Shown one piece after another: positions 10,701 through 18,023 of a stretch of 64,000 nucleotides of DNA; within the stretch, counting starts at the first letter, position 1; every line of letters starts with the position of its first letter. The position numbers were made by a program, and so were the translations under genes. The notes beneath the pieces were generated by a model that did not search any database, was not told the DNA's origin, and saw only the letters and a program-made list of their open reading frames with translations. The stretch comes from an uncultured Saprospiraceae bacterium (lineage in GTDB: Bacteria; Bacteroidota; Bacteroidia; Chitinophagales; Saprospiraceae): positions 52,034 to 116,033 of the forward strand of contig CALDTZ010000066.1 of NCBI GenBank assembly GCA_937924805.1, read 5' to 3'.

Positions 10701-12868
10701 TACCACCATACTCGTATCAATGGACAGGTCCTAACGGATTTTTGAGTAATGAAGAAAGTCTACAAGAGGTTTCAGTCGGGACCTATGAGTTAGCAATTCA
10801 AGATGCAAATGGTTGTTCTGGTTTTCAAGTTGTCACGAAACACAATTGTTGTGAGAATGATGAAGATTGTGTATTAACAGTTGGGGATTTTGTTTGGAAT
10901 GATCTTAATGGAAATGGTATCCAAGATGATGATGAACCTGGCGTTTCAAATGTAACCATTTCATTATACACTTGTCAAGGAGATTTCATTAGTCAGACAA
11001 ATACAAATTCAAACGGAAATTATTTATTTAGTGACCTTTTGGCTGGGCAATATTATTTATCATTCAGTTTACCTTCAGATGTCTCCTCTTTCATGTTTTC
11101 TAAAAAGAATGAACAGAATAGCAGTGGACAAGATAGTGATGTAAACAGCAACGGTCAAACGGATTGTTTTTTACTTATGGAAGGACAAAGTGATATCTCA
11201 ATTGATGCTGGTATCATGGCTACAAGTGGTATTGGGAATTTCGTTTGGGAGGACTTAAATGGTAATGGTATTCAAGATTCTGGAGAACCACCTGTTGCTA
11301 ATTTTAGAGTAGAATTACATGCTGAAAATGGAGATTTTGTTGCAAGTACATACTCAGATATAAATGGTCATTATTTATTTGATGAAGTTACACCTGGTGA
11401 TTATTATTTACAATATTTTCCAACAAACTTCGCCATAACGTTTGGAAATCAAGGCTCCGATGATAACATAGATAGTGATGTCGATGGCTCAAATGGGATG
11501 GGTACTACACAAATATTTTCGATCGTTCCTGGTGAGCAAAATTTAAACTTTGATGTTGGTTTATACAAATGCGTTTCCGTTGGAAACTACGTCTGGTATG
11601 ATGCTAATAAAAATGATTTACAGGATGCCAATGAATCGGGAATCAATAATGTAGGTGTAGAAGTTTATAAAGAAACAAACACAGGTTTTGAGCTATTTAA
11701 TACTTTCTATACTGGTATTAATATGAATACTGGAAAGAGTGGACATTGGATGATGTGTATACCTCCAGGAGATTATTATTTTAAATATACATCTATACCA
11801 GAAGGTATGGTAGCAGTCTGTTCGATCGCGGATGTCCCCAATGTAAATAGTGATATTACCTTTGAAAATGGTGAGAATACGACGGATGTTTACAGCTTTT
11901 TAAGTAAAGGTGAAAATGTAGATATCGATGCTGGATTTTATGAAATGGCTTCTCTAAAAGGAAGTGTTTGGTTAGATCAAAATATCGACGGTATTCAAGA
12001 TATGGATGAAAACTATATTGACAATGTTTCCCTTCATTTGTATTGTAAAGATGATAACTCATTAAAAGCTACCGTAGAGACAAATGCAGAAGGAGACTAT
12101 TGTTTTGATCATGTGCGAAAAGGAGAGTATTACATTGAAGCAATTTTGCCTGACGGATTTAGCATTACCATCGCAAACGCAGGAAACGGCGATAATGATA
12201 ATGATATTGATAATAGCAATGGATTAAATACAACCCAATGTTTCAGTTTATCTTCGGGAACTACTATTGTAAATGTAGATGTAGGTATTAAATATAATGT
12301 CCTTCCTTTGGTTTGGGGAACGATATCTGGTACTCATAAGTACGAGTTTAATGAAATCAAATGGAATTTATTTGACATTGGAGATGCAACCTCGTTTAAC
12401 ATTGAAAGGAGTATGAATGGGGTAGATTTTGAAACTATTGGTGAATTATCAATGGTAGATTATCAAACAGATTATGCATTCAATGATTTCGATATTATCG
12501 AAGAGGCTACATACTATTATCGAGTCGTTTCATTAAATGATGATCGTATTTTGAATACCTCATCATTGGTAAGTATTGAAGTGTCAAATGATGATTTTCA
12601 TTCAAGTCGTATCTTACTATTTCCAAATCCTACTTTTGGACCAATAACGTTGGAAGTAGAATTGTCACAATCAGAGGAAAAATTAACCTTTGACATCTAT
12701 AATAGTGCCGGCCAAAATTTTGTAACCAATCAAATATTAGGAGAAAATCTAGAAGCAGGATTACATAAGTTTAAAATGAATGTAGTAGACCTTCCTGCAG
12801 GTTACTATCAATTATTAATAAAGGGATCTGGCCAATTATTATTAAGAGAAATTTTAATTAAAGAATAA
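4772..12868 (+). CDS. Giant T9SS-secreted protein: GH-A-like glycosidase domain, SprB super-repeats, SdrD_B-like domains
   Basis: This 2698-residue protein is exported and anchored or released through T9SS. A signal peptide ends near residue 26 (AYSQ). Residues ~60-600 look like a clan GH-A (beta/alpha)8 glycosidase: E274 in the strand-4-type motif GNEPW is the candidate acid/base, and E413 in ISEFGWD the candidate nucleophile, 139 residues later. I cannot name the GH family or substrate. Residues ~630-2027 are six copies of a ~234-residue, three-domain SprB-like module, with boundaries marked by Cys-Cys and an (D/N)FC...QPxC motif. Residues ~2035-2510 are four SdrD_B/prealbumin-like domains (VWxDLNGNGIQD motifs, probable calcium binding). 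The last ~85 residues, from LFPNP, form the T9SS sorting domain. The architecture suggests a cell-surface enzyme held on a long flexible stalk. Confidence 0.85.
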   Translation: MSFLSSKFGMFSFVMITMLSTKAYSQIPCMPAPSDITVGVVGEPNNIVVPVDQEDVYTNGRQVPTFREMVGVNLLKGNENNFNDMDNLTDMFSYARLFQFMNKDYWDDGVGEPNSGDPSSYRIFRPFEDRDNLKLAVDVDGKPLNRNSVLPGDRLISYDLVTKDLVEEPLTSVLNVYQNYMNQNWHHAVSVFDEFQAPSQVSLTVVPANFPPAIQGDYSFPSQWWTESDWGADAIERREAARAYALIFARTYAPKASDCSTCSSIVSVLEVGNEPWTYSQDVYHAVIEGMIDGIEEYYASDPTNKLKLLPAAFQAQHQENSNPAGFNYLDWKDYQGTRIPEDMKCYLHGTNLHPYSNDLADVGGGFYNQRLTAEPEKSSSSNAAESKYLFIKNAWKWGEENMPIGSQHYYISEFGWDSEVPECPGLNVTGVGPEAQGLYISRAILMAGRTGAHRATAYEAIDNFASPCDFAYHSSGLWARSSGTVTEKESKKTIHKLIELVGDLRFHKSLVESNGEEFAYILEDVNGNPTHMVGWLAQNVNNQDWATIKNSTNNSINLNLMLNGDQYQPDVNSDWYYLDNNITTDGNGAVTNLFEIPDVSEAYNVANETFTFSPVPVLIPIMTDETVELICEGSITSISCFGGSDGNIDVTIIGGMSPYSFVWSHDITEVGSTLSNVSAGNYSVEVMDVNGVVTTCNFEMLDGDAIQINDVELTATSCGNSNGSLTINASPKNGQPNSILSYSIDNGNTFQSSNYFDNLGSGDFDILVEDLDGCTSETVTTINESNALILAVESTCFGAGTISLNLTVSDGPPPFEYEWEGPSGLYSTEDLTNVPQGTYYVTVTASNNCTALLETTLQDCCIVDDFCESIIVQPNCTSDQGMISIMPSGGSGPYEYLWEDDSNLSVLMNASPGIYSVTVTDNIGCSSVCTATIENQPTIAIDDLDITNPSCGLSNGTIIINATPKDANANSELEYSIDSGVSFQMSNTFSNVPSGSYTVMIQDFDLCTVSMEVLLSDSDGPMVAFNSNCVSAGLIDIDITISGGVEPYSILWMGPSGTFNTEDLLGVNQGTYTLEITDANDCTVMESITQSNCCNTDDFCTSTIVQPICNGDLGSITINPNGGNTPYSYVWQHDGTLEGNTQNVSSGAYSIEVVDNLNCSSICSFTINEIESILITNINTTNATCGVSNGAISIAASPKDASTSSTLSYSIDNGVTFQANGDFSMLSAQNYIIVVEDEDGCMTSSEIELSNSDGLSFTSNEVCDDNGLINIDITISTGTPPFQYFWSGPSGSFNTEDLIGVLPGTYTIEISDANNCSIESSITKTDCCNSDNFCLATVVQPICSNDFGSIHINPIGGSGMYSYEWSHDEMLDTNLASDLSSGMYTIEVIDALNCIALCNYTIQNPGSITIETVSIISSTCGSSNGSITIEAVPGAIGNALNYSIDGGFSTQESNVFNGLSSGSYSIVVSNSNGCTITDVAMVNDAEGPEVSIESACNFDGLLDINLTVQGGEAPYDYQWVGTGGAYSSEDLLDVIPGTYQVLVTDINGCNASISITQDECCITENFCEATIVQPTCDHSFGTILITADGGSAPYEFSWNHDASINVGVLENVVAGTYTVNISDALNCETSCSYIIEEEPSLVISSITSEHPTCGNTNGSLNIQVNNSTDVNYSIDGGITFQQNALFENIPSGIYNVVVTNGENCQDERSIELQNDDVFEIDIVAVCGEAENINLDLTINGGLSPFTITWQTIGQNYTTEDLTNVSPGTYTVTVIDANNCSNTTSITKTDCCDPSDFCSSTLIQPICQGDDGEITISPVGGVPPFTYQWSHDASIFTDSQTELGSGNYTVTISDNNDCSTICSYSIESIQPITITNIEVQNATCINPKGEIQIFAQAKDGLSTSALSYSIDGGLTFSTNATFTDVEVGSYAIIVEDQDGCIANGLATIEVSNSLAVNLQADCLDAGIISIISSISGGIPPYSYQWTGPNGFLSNEESLQEVSVGTYELAIQDANGCSGFQVVTKHNCCENDEDCVLTVGDFVWNDLNGNGIQDDDEPGVSNVTISLYTCQGDFISQTNTNSNGNYLFSDLLAGQYYLSFSLPSDVSSFMFSKKNEQNSSGQDSDVNSNGQTDCFLLMEGQSDISIDAGIMATSGIGNFVWEDLNGNGIQDSGEPPVANFRVELHAENGDFVASTYSDINGHYLFDEVTPGDYYLQYFPTNFAITFGNQGSDDNIDSDVDGSNGMGTTQIFSIVPGEQNLNFDVGLYKCVSVGNYVWYDANKNDLQDANESGINNVGVEVYKETNTGFELFNTFYTGINMNTGKSGHWMMCIPPGDYYFKYTSIPEGMVAVCSIADVPNVNSDITFENGENTTDVYSFLSKGENVDIDAGFYEMASLKGSVWLDQNIDGIQDMDENYIDNVSLHLYCKDDNSLKATVETNAEGDYCFDHVRKGEYYIEAILPDGFSITIANAGNGDNDNDIDNSNGLNTTQCFSLSSGTTIVNVDVGIKYNVLPLVWGTISGTHKYEFNEIKWNLFDIGDATSFNIERSMNGVDFETIGELSMVDYQTDYAFNDFDIIEEATYYYRVVSLNDDRILNTSSLVSIEVSNDDFHSSRILLFPNPTFGPITLEVELSQSEEKLTFDIYNSAGQNFVTNQILGENLEAGLHKFKMNVVDLPAGYYQLLIKGSGQLLLREILIKE
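6658..10852 (+). repeat. Six tandem ~700-bp SprB-type super-repeats inside the giant gene
   Basis: The boundary codon pair for Cys-Cys recurs at 7349, 8048, 8750, 9449, 10139 and 10847, giving periods of 699, 702, 699, 690 and 708 bp. Each unit encodes three related beta-sandwich domains. The first has a WxHD core, the second a YSIDxG core, and the third a WxGPSGxxxTEDL core. The copies have diverged in sequence but keep cysteine positions. This is coding repetition, not a mobile element. Confidence 0.85.
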
Positions 12869-12885
12869 GAAGAGATGTAAAATAG

Positions 12886-12925
12886 AAAATAGCTGGTATC
12901 GTAAACACGATGTCAGCTATTTTTA
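12886..12925 (+). terminator. Terminator between the giant gene and the convergent transglutaminase-like gene
   Basis: An interrupted hairpin pairs AAAATAGCTG (12886-12895) with CAGCTATTTT (12914-12923), with an inner ATCGT/ACGAT stem, followed by a T-rich stretch. It lies 18 bp past the giant gene's stop. A-rich sequence on its left side means it could also serve the minus-strand operon. Confidence 0.7.
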
Positions 12926-12939
12926 TTTTATGAAGAATT

Positions 12940-13500
12940 TTATTGTGCTAAATGGTTAATACATTCTTCTCTAATAGCCCAAAATTGTTTACTCGAATAT
13001 TCGGTTTTATTTTTTGCAATCCAGGTTGCTAAATAGGTTTTATGAAAGGATATTTTATACTGATTTACTTGTTCAGCTGAAATTTTCTCTTCGAATAAAA
13101 GTTCGTTCGATGCAAATTGATTGATTGTTTCTGGAAATGTGATGTCTATCCGTTTATCTTCAATTTTGAGGTAACAGTGTGCTTCTGGAATGTATTCTAT
13201 TTTATATTTTTCTAAGATTAATTTTATTTTGGGCGTGTTTAATGCATTCATTTTAAATATAGCAAGGATAAGATGGATATCATTAAATCCATTTTCTTCT
13301 GCAATCTGCTTCAAGAAAGCATGTTTTGAGCTGCAAGTTCCTTTTTGCTCTGAAAGAACTAAATGTAAATCATACCGATTTTTATTTCTTCCATAAGGAA
13401 GTTTATGTACCATTTTTATGACTGAATCAAAATCGGTCATGCCTAGAGCCAAAACAGACTGAGTAAGGTTGCCTTTCGAATGTAGGACTCGCTGAATCAT
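12940..13500 (-). CDS. Transglutaminase-like (papain-fold) protein of unknown function
   Basis: The 186-residue cytoplasmic protein has a pattern suggesting a transglutaminase/papain-like Cys-His-Asp triad: Cys in KGTCSSKHAFL near residue 56, His in EAHCYL near residue 108 and Asp in KRIDITF near residue 119. The order and spacing fit compact bacterial transglutaminase-like proteins. Its start codon overlaps the stop of the upstream glycosyltransferase gene in an ATGA (13497-13500), so translation is coupled. No substrate can be named. Confidence 0.6.
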   Translation of the reverse strand: MIQRVLHSKGNLTQSVLALGMTDFDSVIKMVHKLPYGRNKNRYDLHLVLSEQKGTCSSKHAFLKQIAEENGFNDIHLILAIFKMNALNTPKIKLILEKYKIEYIPEAHCYLKIEDKRIDITFPETINQFASNELLFEEKISAEQVNQYKISFHKTYLATWIAKNKTEYSSKQFWAIREECINHLAQ

Positions 13501-14582
13501 TGTAGGATATGTTTTTCAAATTCATCGATTCGATCTACTAAATTAAATCGCTCAATAACCCGCCTATAAGCAGCTGAGCCCATTTCATTCCGTAATGGTT
13601 TATTCGTTGATAAGGCTTCGATTTTCTCTGCAAATAGGCTATAATTTGGATATTCGACAATATATCCGGTATTGCCTTCGTCAATAATTTCTGGGTTACT
13701 TGATAAGTCAAATGCGATGACTGGTTTTGACTTTATCATTGCCTCTACGATTACATAGCCAAATCCCTCCCATAGCGAAGGCAAAAGAAAGAGATCAATG
13801 GAATTCATAAAGGAATTCATATCTTCAACAAACCCTAAAAGTATGATTTTATCTTCTAATCCTGCTTTTGTAATTTCAGTTTTCATGATTGATTCGAGCT
13901 CACCAGTGCCTGCTATATATATTGTGAATGGCACTTTTTTATCCCTAAGAATCTGAGCAATTTTCACAAGCGCTAATTGACCTTTTTGTTCTGTAAGTCT
14001 TCCCGCTGTCCCCAATATAATGTCTTGGTTTGATGAATTTGAAATTACTTTATTTTGTTTTGTTGTATCAGGTTCGACTTCAATGCCATGATAAATAACC
14101 GAAATTAACTCAGGATTTATTACTTTTTCTAGATGCGTTAAAATCGCTTTTTTTGTTGCTTGAGAATTCGCGACAACATGTGTAAATATTTGATTAAAAA
14201 GCCTACGATTAATTGCATTGTTTTTTATTGGCACAGCAAGTCCTCTAAGGTAAACAATTCGTTTGAGGTCAGCTTTTTTAGCTGCAATTCCTCCAGCTTT
14301 AACATCCTGTGAATTGGAGAAAATGACAGTATCTATATTATGCTTCTTGTAACTTTTTATTATTTTTTGAATGGTTAATGGGTTTAAAAAAGATAACTTC
14401 CGCAGAGAGATTGGATTAACCGAAATATTGTTTTGCTTTGCTTTTTTTTCCAAAGGAGAATTGGGATACGCAAAGATTACCACATTGTATCCTTTTTTTT
14501 GAAATTCAATTGCATATTCAAGGTGAAGTTTTTCACCACCTCCCCAAAAGTCCATGCTGTTAAAGAAACATACATTCTTCAT
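13497..14582 (-). CDS. GT4-family glycosyltransferase
   Basis: This enzyme probably transfers a sugar from a nucleotide-sugar donor during glycan or glycolipid synthesis at the inner face of the membrane. It has a GT-B fold: the N-terminal domain has the acceptor-side motif FWGGGEKLH and the C-terminal domain the GT4 donor motifs GRLTEQKG and SLWEGFGYVIVEAM (the E-x7-E region). The frame is open to an ATG at 14645, but I chose the ATG at 14582. The family usually begins MKxVxFF, and a good promoter lies at 14616-14646, inside the longer version. The protein is 361 residues. It is the first gene of a two-gene operon with the transglutaminase-like gene. Confidence 0.85.
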   Translation of the reverse strand: MKNVCFFNSMDFWGGGEKLHLEYAIEFQKKGYNVVIFAYPNSPLEKKAKQNNISVNPISLRKLSFLNPLTIQKIIKSYKKHNIDTVIFSNSQDVKAGGIAAKKADLKRIVYLRGLAVPIKNNAINRRLFNQIFTHVVANSQATKKAILTHLEKVINPELISVIYHGIEVEPDTTKQNKVISNSSNQDIILGTAGRLTEQKGQLALVKIAQILRDKKVPFTIYIAGTGELESIMKTEITKAGLEDKIILLGFVEDMNSFMNSIDLFLLPSLWEGFGYVIVEAMIKSKPVIAFDLSSNPEIIDEGNTGYIVEYPNYSLFAEKIEALSTNKPLRNEMGSAAYRRVIERFNLVDRIDEFEKHILQ

Positions 14583-14615
14583 CTTTTCGTTTTTCAAATG
14601 GCCCAATTTATAGAA

Positions 14616-14646
14616 CAAAATTAGTGAAAAAACTATTGGTCGCAAA
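14616..14646 (-). promoter_or_regulatory. Bacteroidetes-type promoter for the GT4/transglutaminase-like operon
   Basis: Read on the minus strand, TTTG (14646-14643), a 19-bp spacer and TAATTTTG (14623-14616) match the Bacteroidetes -33/-7 consensus at proper spacing. Transcription would start near 14610, about 28 nt before the ATG at 14582. The upstream gene's terminator lies just before it. Confidence 0.6.
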
Positions 14647-14670
14647 TATGGATTATTTTATAAGGTATGA

Positions 14671-14703
14671 ATTTAAAAAGGGTGCATAATCTATATGCAC
14701 CCT
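14671..14703 (-). terminator. Terminator of the haloperoxidase-like gene
   Basis: A perfect 10-bp stem (AGGGTGCATA at 14679-14688 with TATGCACCCT at 14694-14703) has a 5-nt loop. On the minus strand it is followed by TTTTT (14675-14679 side). It lies 31 bp after the stop of the minus-strand gene ending at 14734. Confidence 0.8.
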
Positions 14704-14733
14704 AAAATAAATTCCTTTAGATCTAATTATTTT

Positions 14734-16182
14734 TTATCCGTGATTCGGTTTTTTTGTTAGGTTTAAATCATTTACTGCATCTGATATTTCATACCCAAGT
14801 CTGAGTCCTTCGGCACAGTCCATACGAATATGAACACCTAATGGAATTCTGGAATATCCATTTTCATTAGCTAATTGAGTGAAGCTTGAAAAACTCCTTG
14901 GTGTGCTTCTAAATTCTTCACGACCTTCATGTGATCGATCCGTAAAATTTGTTTGATTACCAAAAAAATCGATAAACACACCAGCTGCTGCCGAAGCAAA
15001 ACATGAATGCCCTGAAGGATATCCAGGAAAACTCGGATTAGCCCAGTATATTAATCTAAATAGATTCGTTTGGTAATCTGGATCTATAAATTGATGGATA
15101 AATACATTTGGGCGCATAACCATATGATCGTATTTTTGCTTCCATGTTGATACTGCTCCATCATTCAATGCAAATCCTAGTTTAAGATACAGCACTAACG
15201 TTTTTTCAAGGTCTAAAGCATATTTGTCAATCAGTTGGTTTGAGATTGCATACTGTCTAGCAGGAGGGCTAAATACAAGCCCTTCAGCATCATCACTCCA
15301 AAACTCGGCAATCCATAATTGTTCATTATCCTCTTCTTTTGCTTTATTGTTAATTTCATATACTTCTTTCATTTGTTTAAAGTAAGGACTGTTAGGATTT
15401 TCACTGTACTCAATCGGAGGAATACTTGTTGTTTCGTTAGGTCCTATTACAAAAGTTCGTACGGATTTCCAATATGGGAATAATGCTCTTTCAGGATCTT
15501 CAGAATAAGTCCAGAAACCATCACCTGTAGGAGGCTCGTAAGATAGAGGTTGCGGACTTAATATTTGTTGCTCTGCTTCTTCGTCAGATTGGGCATAGCT
15601 GATAATTTGATTCGATACATATCGTCCCCATGTTTTAGAATTTTCTATTATCGAACTAGGTAGCCCTTGTTCAAGTGATGCAAATTTTGAATCTCTTAAA
15701 TCAGCAATCTTTTGATCATGAATACTTGGTAAATTAATAATGAAATGATCTATTGAATTTGCAAAACATGCGTTTAGTGCAATTTCATAATCGACTCGCT
15801 TAGGGCATTTTTGTTGTTCGATGATTAATCCTTGTAAAATTTCTTTGGTTGACGTATGTTTCCGCATACCGGGGACGGCTGTTTCGTATGAAGCTAAGTT
15901 TATGTATGCTAGAGCTCTTGCAGTTGCATTTGGTCTCATTCCTCCTGCAAACCGTTCGATTTCTAATAACAGCGTGGTCCAATCTTCTACAATGTCGTTA
16001 TCAAGAAATTCGATGCTGTTATCATTGTGGTTATGTCCTCCTTGATTGTTATTATTACCTCTATTGGCGATAATCTCTTCAGCAAGATCAACACCCGTAA
16101 TATCATTTTCATTCGTGCATGATTGAAACATAAGGCCAATAGATAGAATAACGACCCAAATATTTAGATTACTATTTTTCAT
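14734..16182 (-). CDS. Vanadium-dependent haloperoxidase / PAP2-type lipoprotein
   Basis: The 482-residue protein is a lipoprotein (lipobox FQSC, lipidated Cys22) of the vanadium haloperoxidase/acid phosphatase superfamily. The vanadate/phosphate pocket is complete: K350 and R357 (KYDHMVMRP, the seven-residue spacing seen in fungal chloroperoxidase), S390-G391-H392 (YPSGHS), R445 and H451 (SRIPLGVH). A His/Asn-rich linker (residues ~42-56) follows the lipid anchor. It could oxidise halides with peroxide or act as a phosphatase; sequence alone cannot decide. It has its own terminator and is transcribed apart from the GT operon. It faces the ECF sigma gene divergently. Confidence 0.85.
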   Translation of the reverse strand: MKNSNLNIWVVILSIGLMFQSCTNENDITGVDLAEEIIANRGNNNNQGGHNHNDNSIEFLDNDIVEDWTTLLLEIERFAGGMRPNATARALAYINLASYETAVPGMRKHTSTKEILQGLIIEQQKCPKRVDYEIALNACFANSIDHFIINLPSIHDQKIADLRDSKFASLEQGLPSSIIENSKTWGRYVSNQIISYAQSDEEAEQQILSPQPLSYEPPTGDGFWTYSEDPERALFPYWKSVRTFVIGPNETTSIPPIEYSENPNSPYFKQMKEVYEINNKAKEEDNEQLWIAEFWSDDAEGLVFSPPARQYAISNQLIDKYALDLEKTLVLYLKLGFALNDGAVSTWKQKYDHMVMRPNVFIHQFIDPDYQTNLFRLIYWANPSFPGYPSGHSCFASAAAGVFIDFFGNQTNFTDRSHEGREEFRSTPRSFSSFTQLANENGYSRIPLGVHIRMDCAEGLRLGYEISDAVNDLNLTKKPNHG

Positions 16183-16522
16183 AATAATTATTTTTGAATA
16201 TTAAAGAATAGAGATTTTGAATCCCTGTAGGCTTGTATTTTCTAAATTATGCTCGGCCGATACACAATTTAAAAAACGTAGAATGTATTCAAGTTAGAGG
16301 TAAATCGGTCATTTTTTAAAACCAATAAGTTAGGTTTCTTATGGTTTGAAATAAAGACAAATAATAAAGGTAATGACCTACTTATTTTTAAAATATTTTT
16401 CAAAATTAATCATAAGTGACTGTTAGTTAGTTAGATATATGTGTTTGGGTGTGTGCGTGTTTATTCAATTAAATTTGCTTTTTGTTATTTATAAAGTTTA
16501 ATTTTGAGCCAACTTATAAATT
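16183..16522. other. Divergent intergenic region, haloperoxidase-like / ECF sigma
   Basis: This 340-bp region carries no plausible gene. It contains a short GT-rich run (16440-16460) and the candidate sigma-operon promoter reported separately. No convincing minus-strand promoter box was found for the haloperoxidase-like gene. Confidence 0.5.
16444..16477 (+). promoter_or_regulatory. Candidate promoter of the ECF sigma/FecR/receptor operon
   Basis: TTTG at 16444-16447 and TAAATTTG at 16470-16477 match the Bacteroidetes -33 and -7 boxes with a 22-bp spacer, slightly longer than the usual 19-21. It lies 45 bp before the sigma gene. It may be used by the housekeeping sigma factor. Confidence 0.45.
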
Positions 16523-17038
16523 ATGAATCATTCTTCGGAATCAATTTGTGAAGAACGGGTTTTTGCAAAAATATATGATTCCTATGCTACGGTATTGTAT
16601 AATTATCTTTATTACAAATGTGGAAATGCTGGATTGGCACAAGATTTATGTCAAGATGCTTTTACAAAATTGTGGGTAAATTGTTCGACCGTTTTATTAG
16701 CTACAGCAAAAGGATTTGTCTTCAAAACGGCAAAAAATCTAATGTTAAATACCTTTCAGCATGATAAAGTGAAGCTAAAATTCTCACAACAAATCCATAA
16801 ATCTAGCGATTTTGAAGATCCTGCGTTTATTTATGAAGTGAAGGAGTTAAGCGAAGAGTTGAATACGGCAATTTCTGGTTTGCCAGATAAATTAAGAGTC
16901 GTATTCCTTATGAGCAGAATTGATAAAAAGACATACAAAGAGATTGCCGAAACGTTAGAAATAAGTAAGCAAGGAGTTGAAAAAAGAATGTACAAAGCCT
17001 TAGATATTCTAAGAAAAGTAAGTAGTCGATTAAAATAA
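16523..17038 (+). CDS. ECF-family RNA polymerase sigma factor (FecI-like)
   Basis: The 171-residue protein directs RNA polymerase to a small regulon, probably the operon it heads. Region 2 is visible at residues ~13-50 (YDSYATVLYNYLYY through LCQDAFTKLW) and region 4 at ~115-165, with the helix-turn-helix YKEIAETLEISKQGVEKR. Region 3 is absent, as expected for ECF factors. The next two genes encode a FecR-type anti-sigma and a TonB receptor with an STN signalling domain, so this is a cell-surface signalling cascade. The gene ends 54 bp before the FecR start. Confidence 0.92.
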   Translation: MNHSSESICEERVFAKIYDSYATVLYNYLYYKCGNAGLAQDLCQDAFTKLWVNCSTVLLATAKGFVFKTAKNLMLNTFQHDKVKLKFSQQIHKSSDFEDPAFIYEVKELSEELNTAISGLPDKLRVVFLMSRIDKKTYKEIAETLEISKQGVEKRMYKALDILRKVSSRLK

Positions 17039-17092
17039 ATAGGTCTTTTCAATTCTCACTTGTATTAATAGTATGAAATATAAAAATTGGTA

Positions 17093-18019
17093 ATGGTAAA
17101 CGACATTTTGCTGCACAAATGGATACATGGTCAATTGTCTGATGAAGAGCTAGAAACGTTTAAAGCAAGACCGGAATATTTGTCTCTTGTTGAATTATAT
17201 AGCCAAACACAAAATTTAAAAACGACGGGATTTGAGAAGGAAAAGGTTTATAAATCAATCATTCATCAGAAAAAGTCAATAGCAAAACAACAATCCAATA
17301 AAAACAATAATTCTGGCCGAATTTTAAGCTTTTTGAAATATGGATTAGTTGCTTGTTTACTTGGAGGGATTGCATTATTTTTCTTGCCTAATGAACAGTT
17401 CGTTGAGTATCAATTAGGAAATATTGAAACGTTAGCTTTACTATTACCAGATCAATCATCTGTAACATTAAATGCTCAAAGTAAATTTAGCTATAATCAA
17501 AAAAAATGGAATGAGAATCGAACAGTATCATTAGAAGGGGAAGCTTTTTTTGATGTCGTAAAAGGAAGTACATTCCTTGTTAATACAAGAAATGGAGATA
17601 TTCAAGTGTTAGGCACTCAGTTTAATGTAAAATCTCGGTTCAACAAACTTTATGTTCATTGTGAAGAAGGAAAAGTACAAGTGTTTAATAGAGATCAAAC
17701 CCACTCAGAAATAATCAGTATAAATGAAGCACTTCGAGTAAATGAGGATGGAACGATCGTACGTTTTAAAGAAAATAAAAAGGAATCATGGATAAAAGGG
17801 ATTTCAAGATTAAAAGATGTTTCACTTGAGGAAGCAATACATGAACTTGAAATCCAATTTGACATCAATATCATATGTGAAAATATAGATAAAAAGACTA
17901 AGTTGACAAGCCAGTTTAATCATGATAATTTAGAAAGAGCACTCGAGACAGTAACGATTCCATTATCTTTGAAATATAAAGTCGAAAATAATAAAACGGT
18001 CATCTTATCAAATAAATAA
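17093..18019 (+). CDS. FecR-type anti-sigma factor
   Basis: This inner-membrane regulator relays a signal from the TonB receptor to the ECF sigma. From the ATG at 17093 (308 residues; a TTG two codons earlier is less likely) it has a short cytoplasmic sigma-binding part (1-80), one membrane helix (~82-98), a periplasmic FecR domain (~105-205, with LEGEAFFDV and LGTQFNVK) and a C-terminal DUF4974/STN-like domain (~235-305). It lies between its sigma and its receptor, 4 bp upstream of the receptor start. The target substrate of the system is unknown. Confidence 0.9.
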   Translation: MVNDILLHKWIHGQLSDEELETFKARPEYLSLVELYSQTQNLKTTGFEKEKVYKSIIHQKKSIAKQQSNKNNNSGRILSFLKYGLVACLLGGIALFFLPNEQFVEYQLGNIETLALLLPDQSSVTLNAQSKFSYNQKKWNENRTVSLEGEAFFDVVKGSTFLVNTRNGDIQVLGTQFNVKSRFNKLYVHCEEGKVQVFNRDQTHSEIISINEALRVNEDGTIVRFKENKKESWIKGISRLKDVSLEEAIHELEIQFDINIICENIDKKTKLTSQFNHDNLERALETVTIPLSLKYKVENNKTVILSNK

Positions 18020-18023
18020 ATAA

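Noticed and set aside
6658..10852. Tandem repeats considered as a CRISPR array or satellite DNA
   Set aside because: The period is ~700 bp, the frame is open throughout and conservation is at the protein level, so these are domain repeats.
16438..16462. GT-rich run as a recombination hotspot or binding site
   Set aside because: It is short and imperfect; the only supported feature in it is the TTTG of the candidate promoter.
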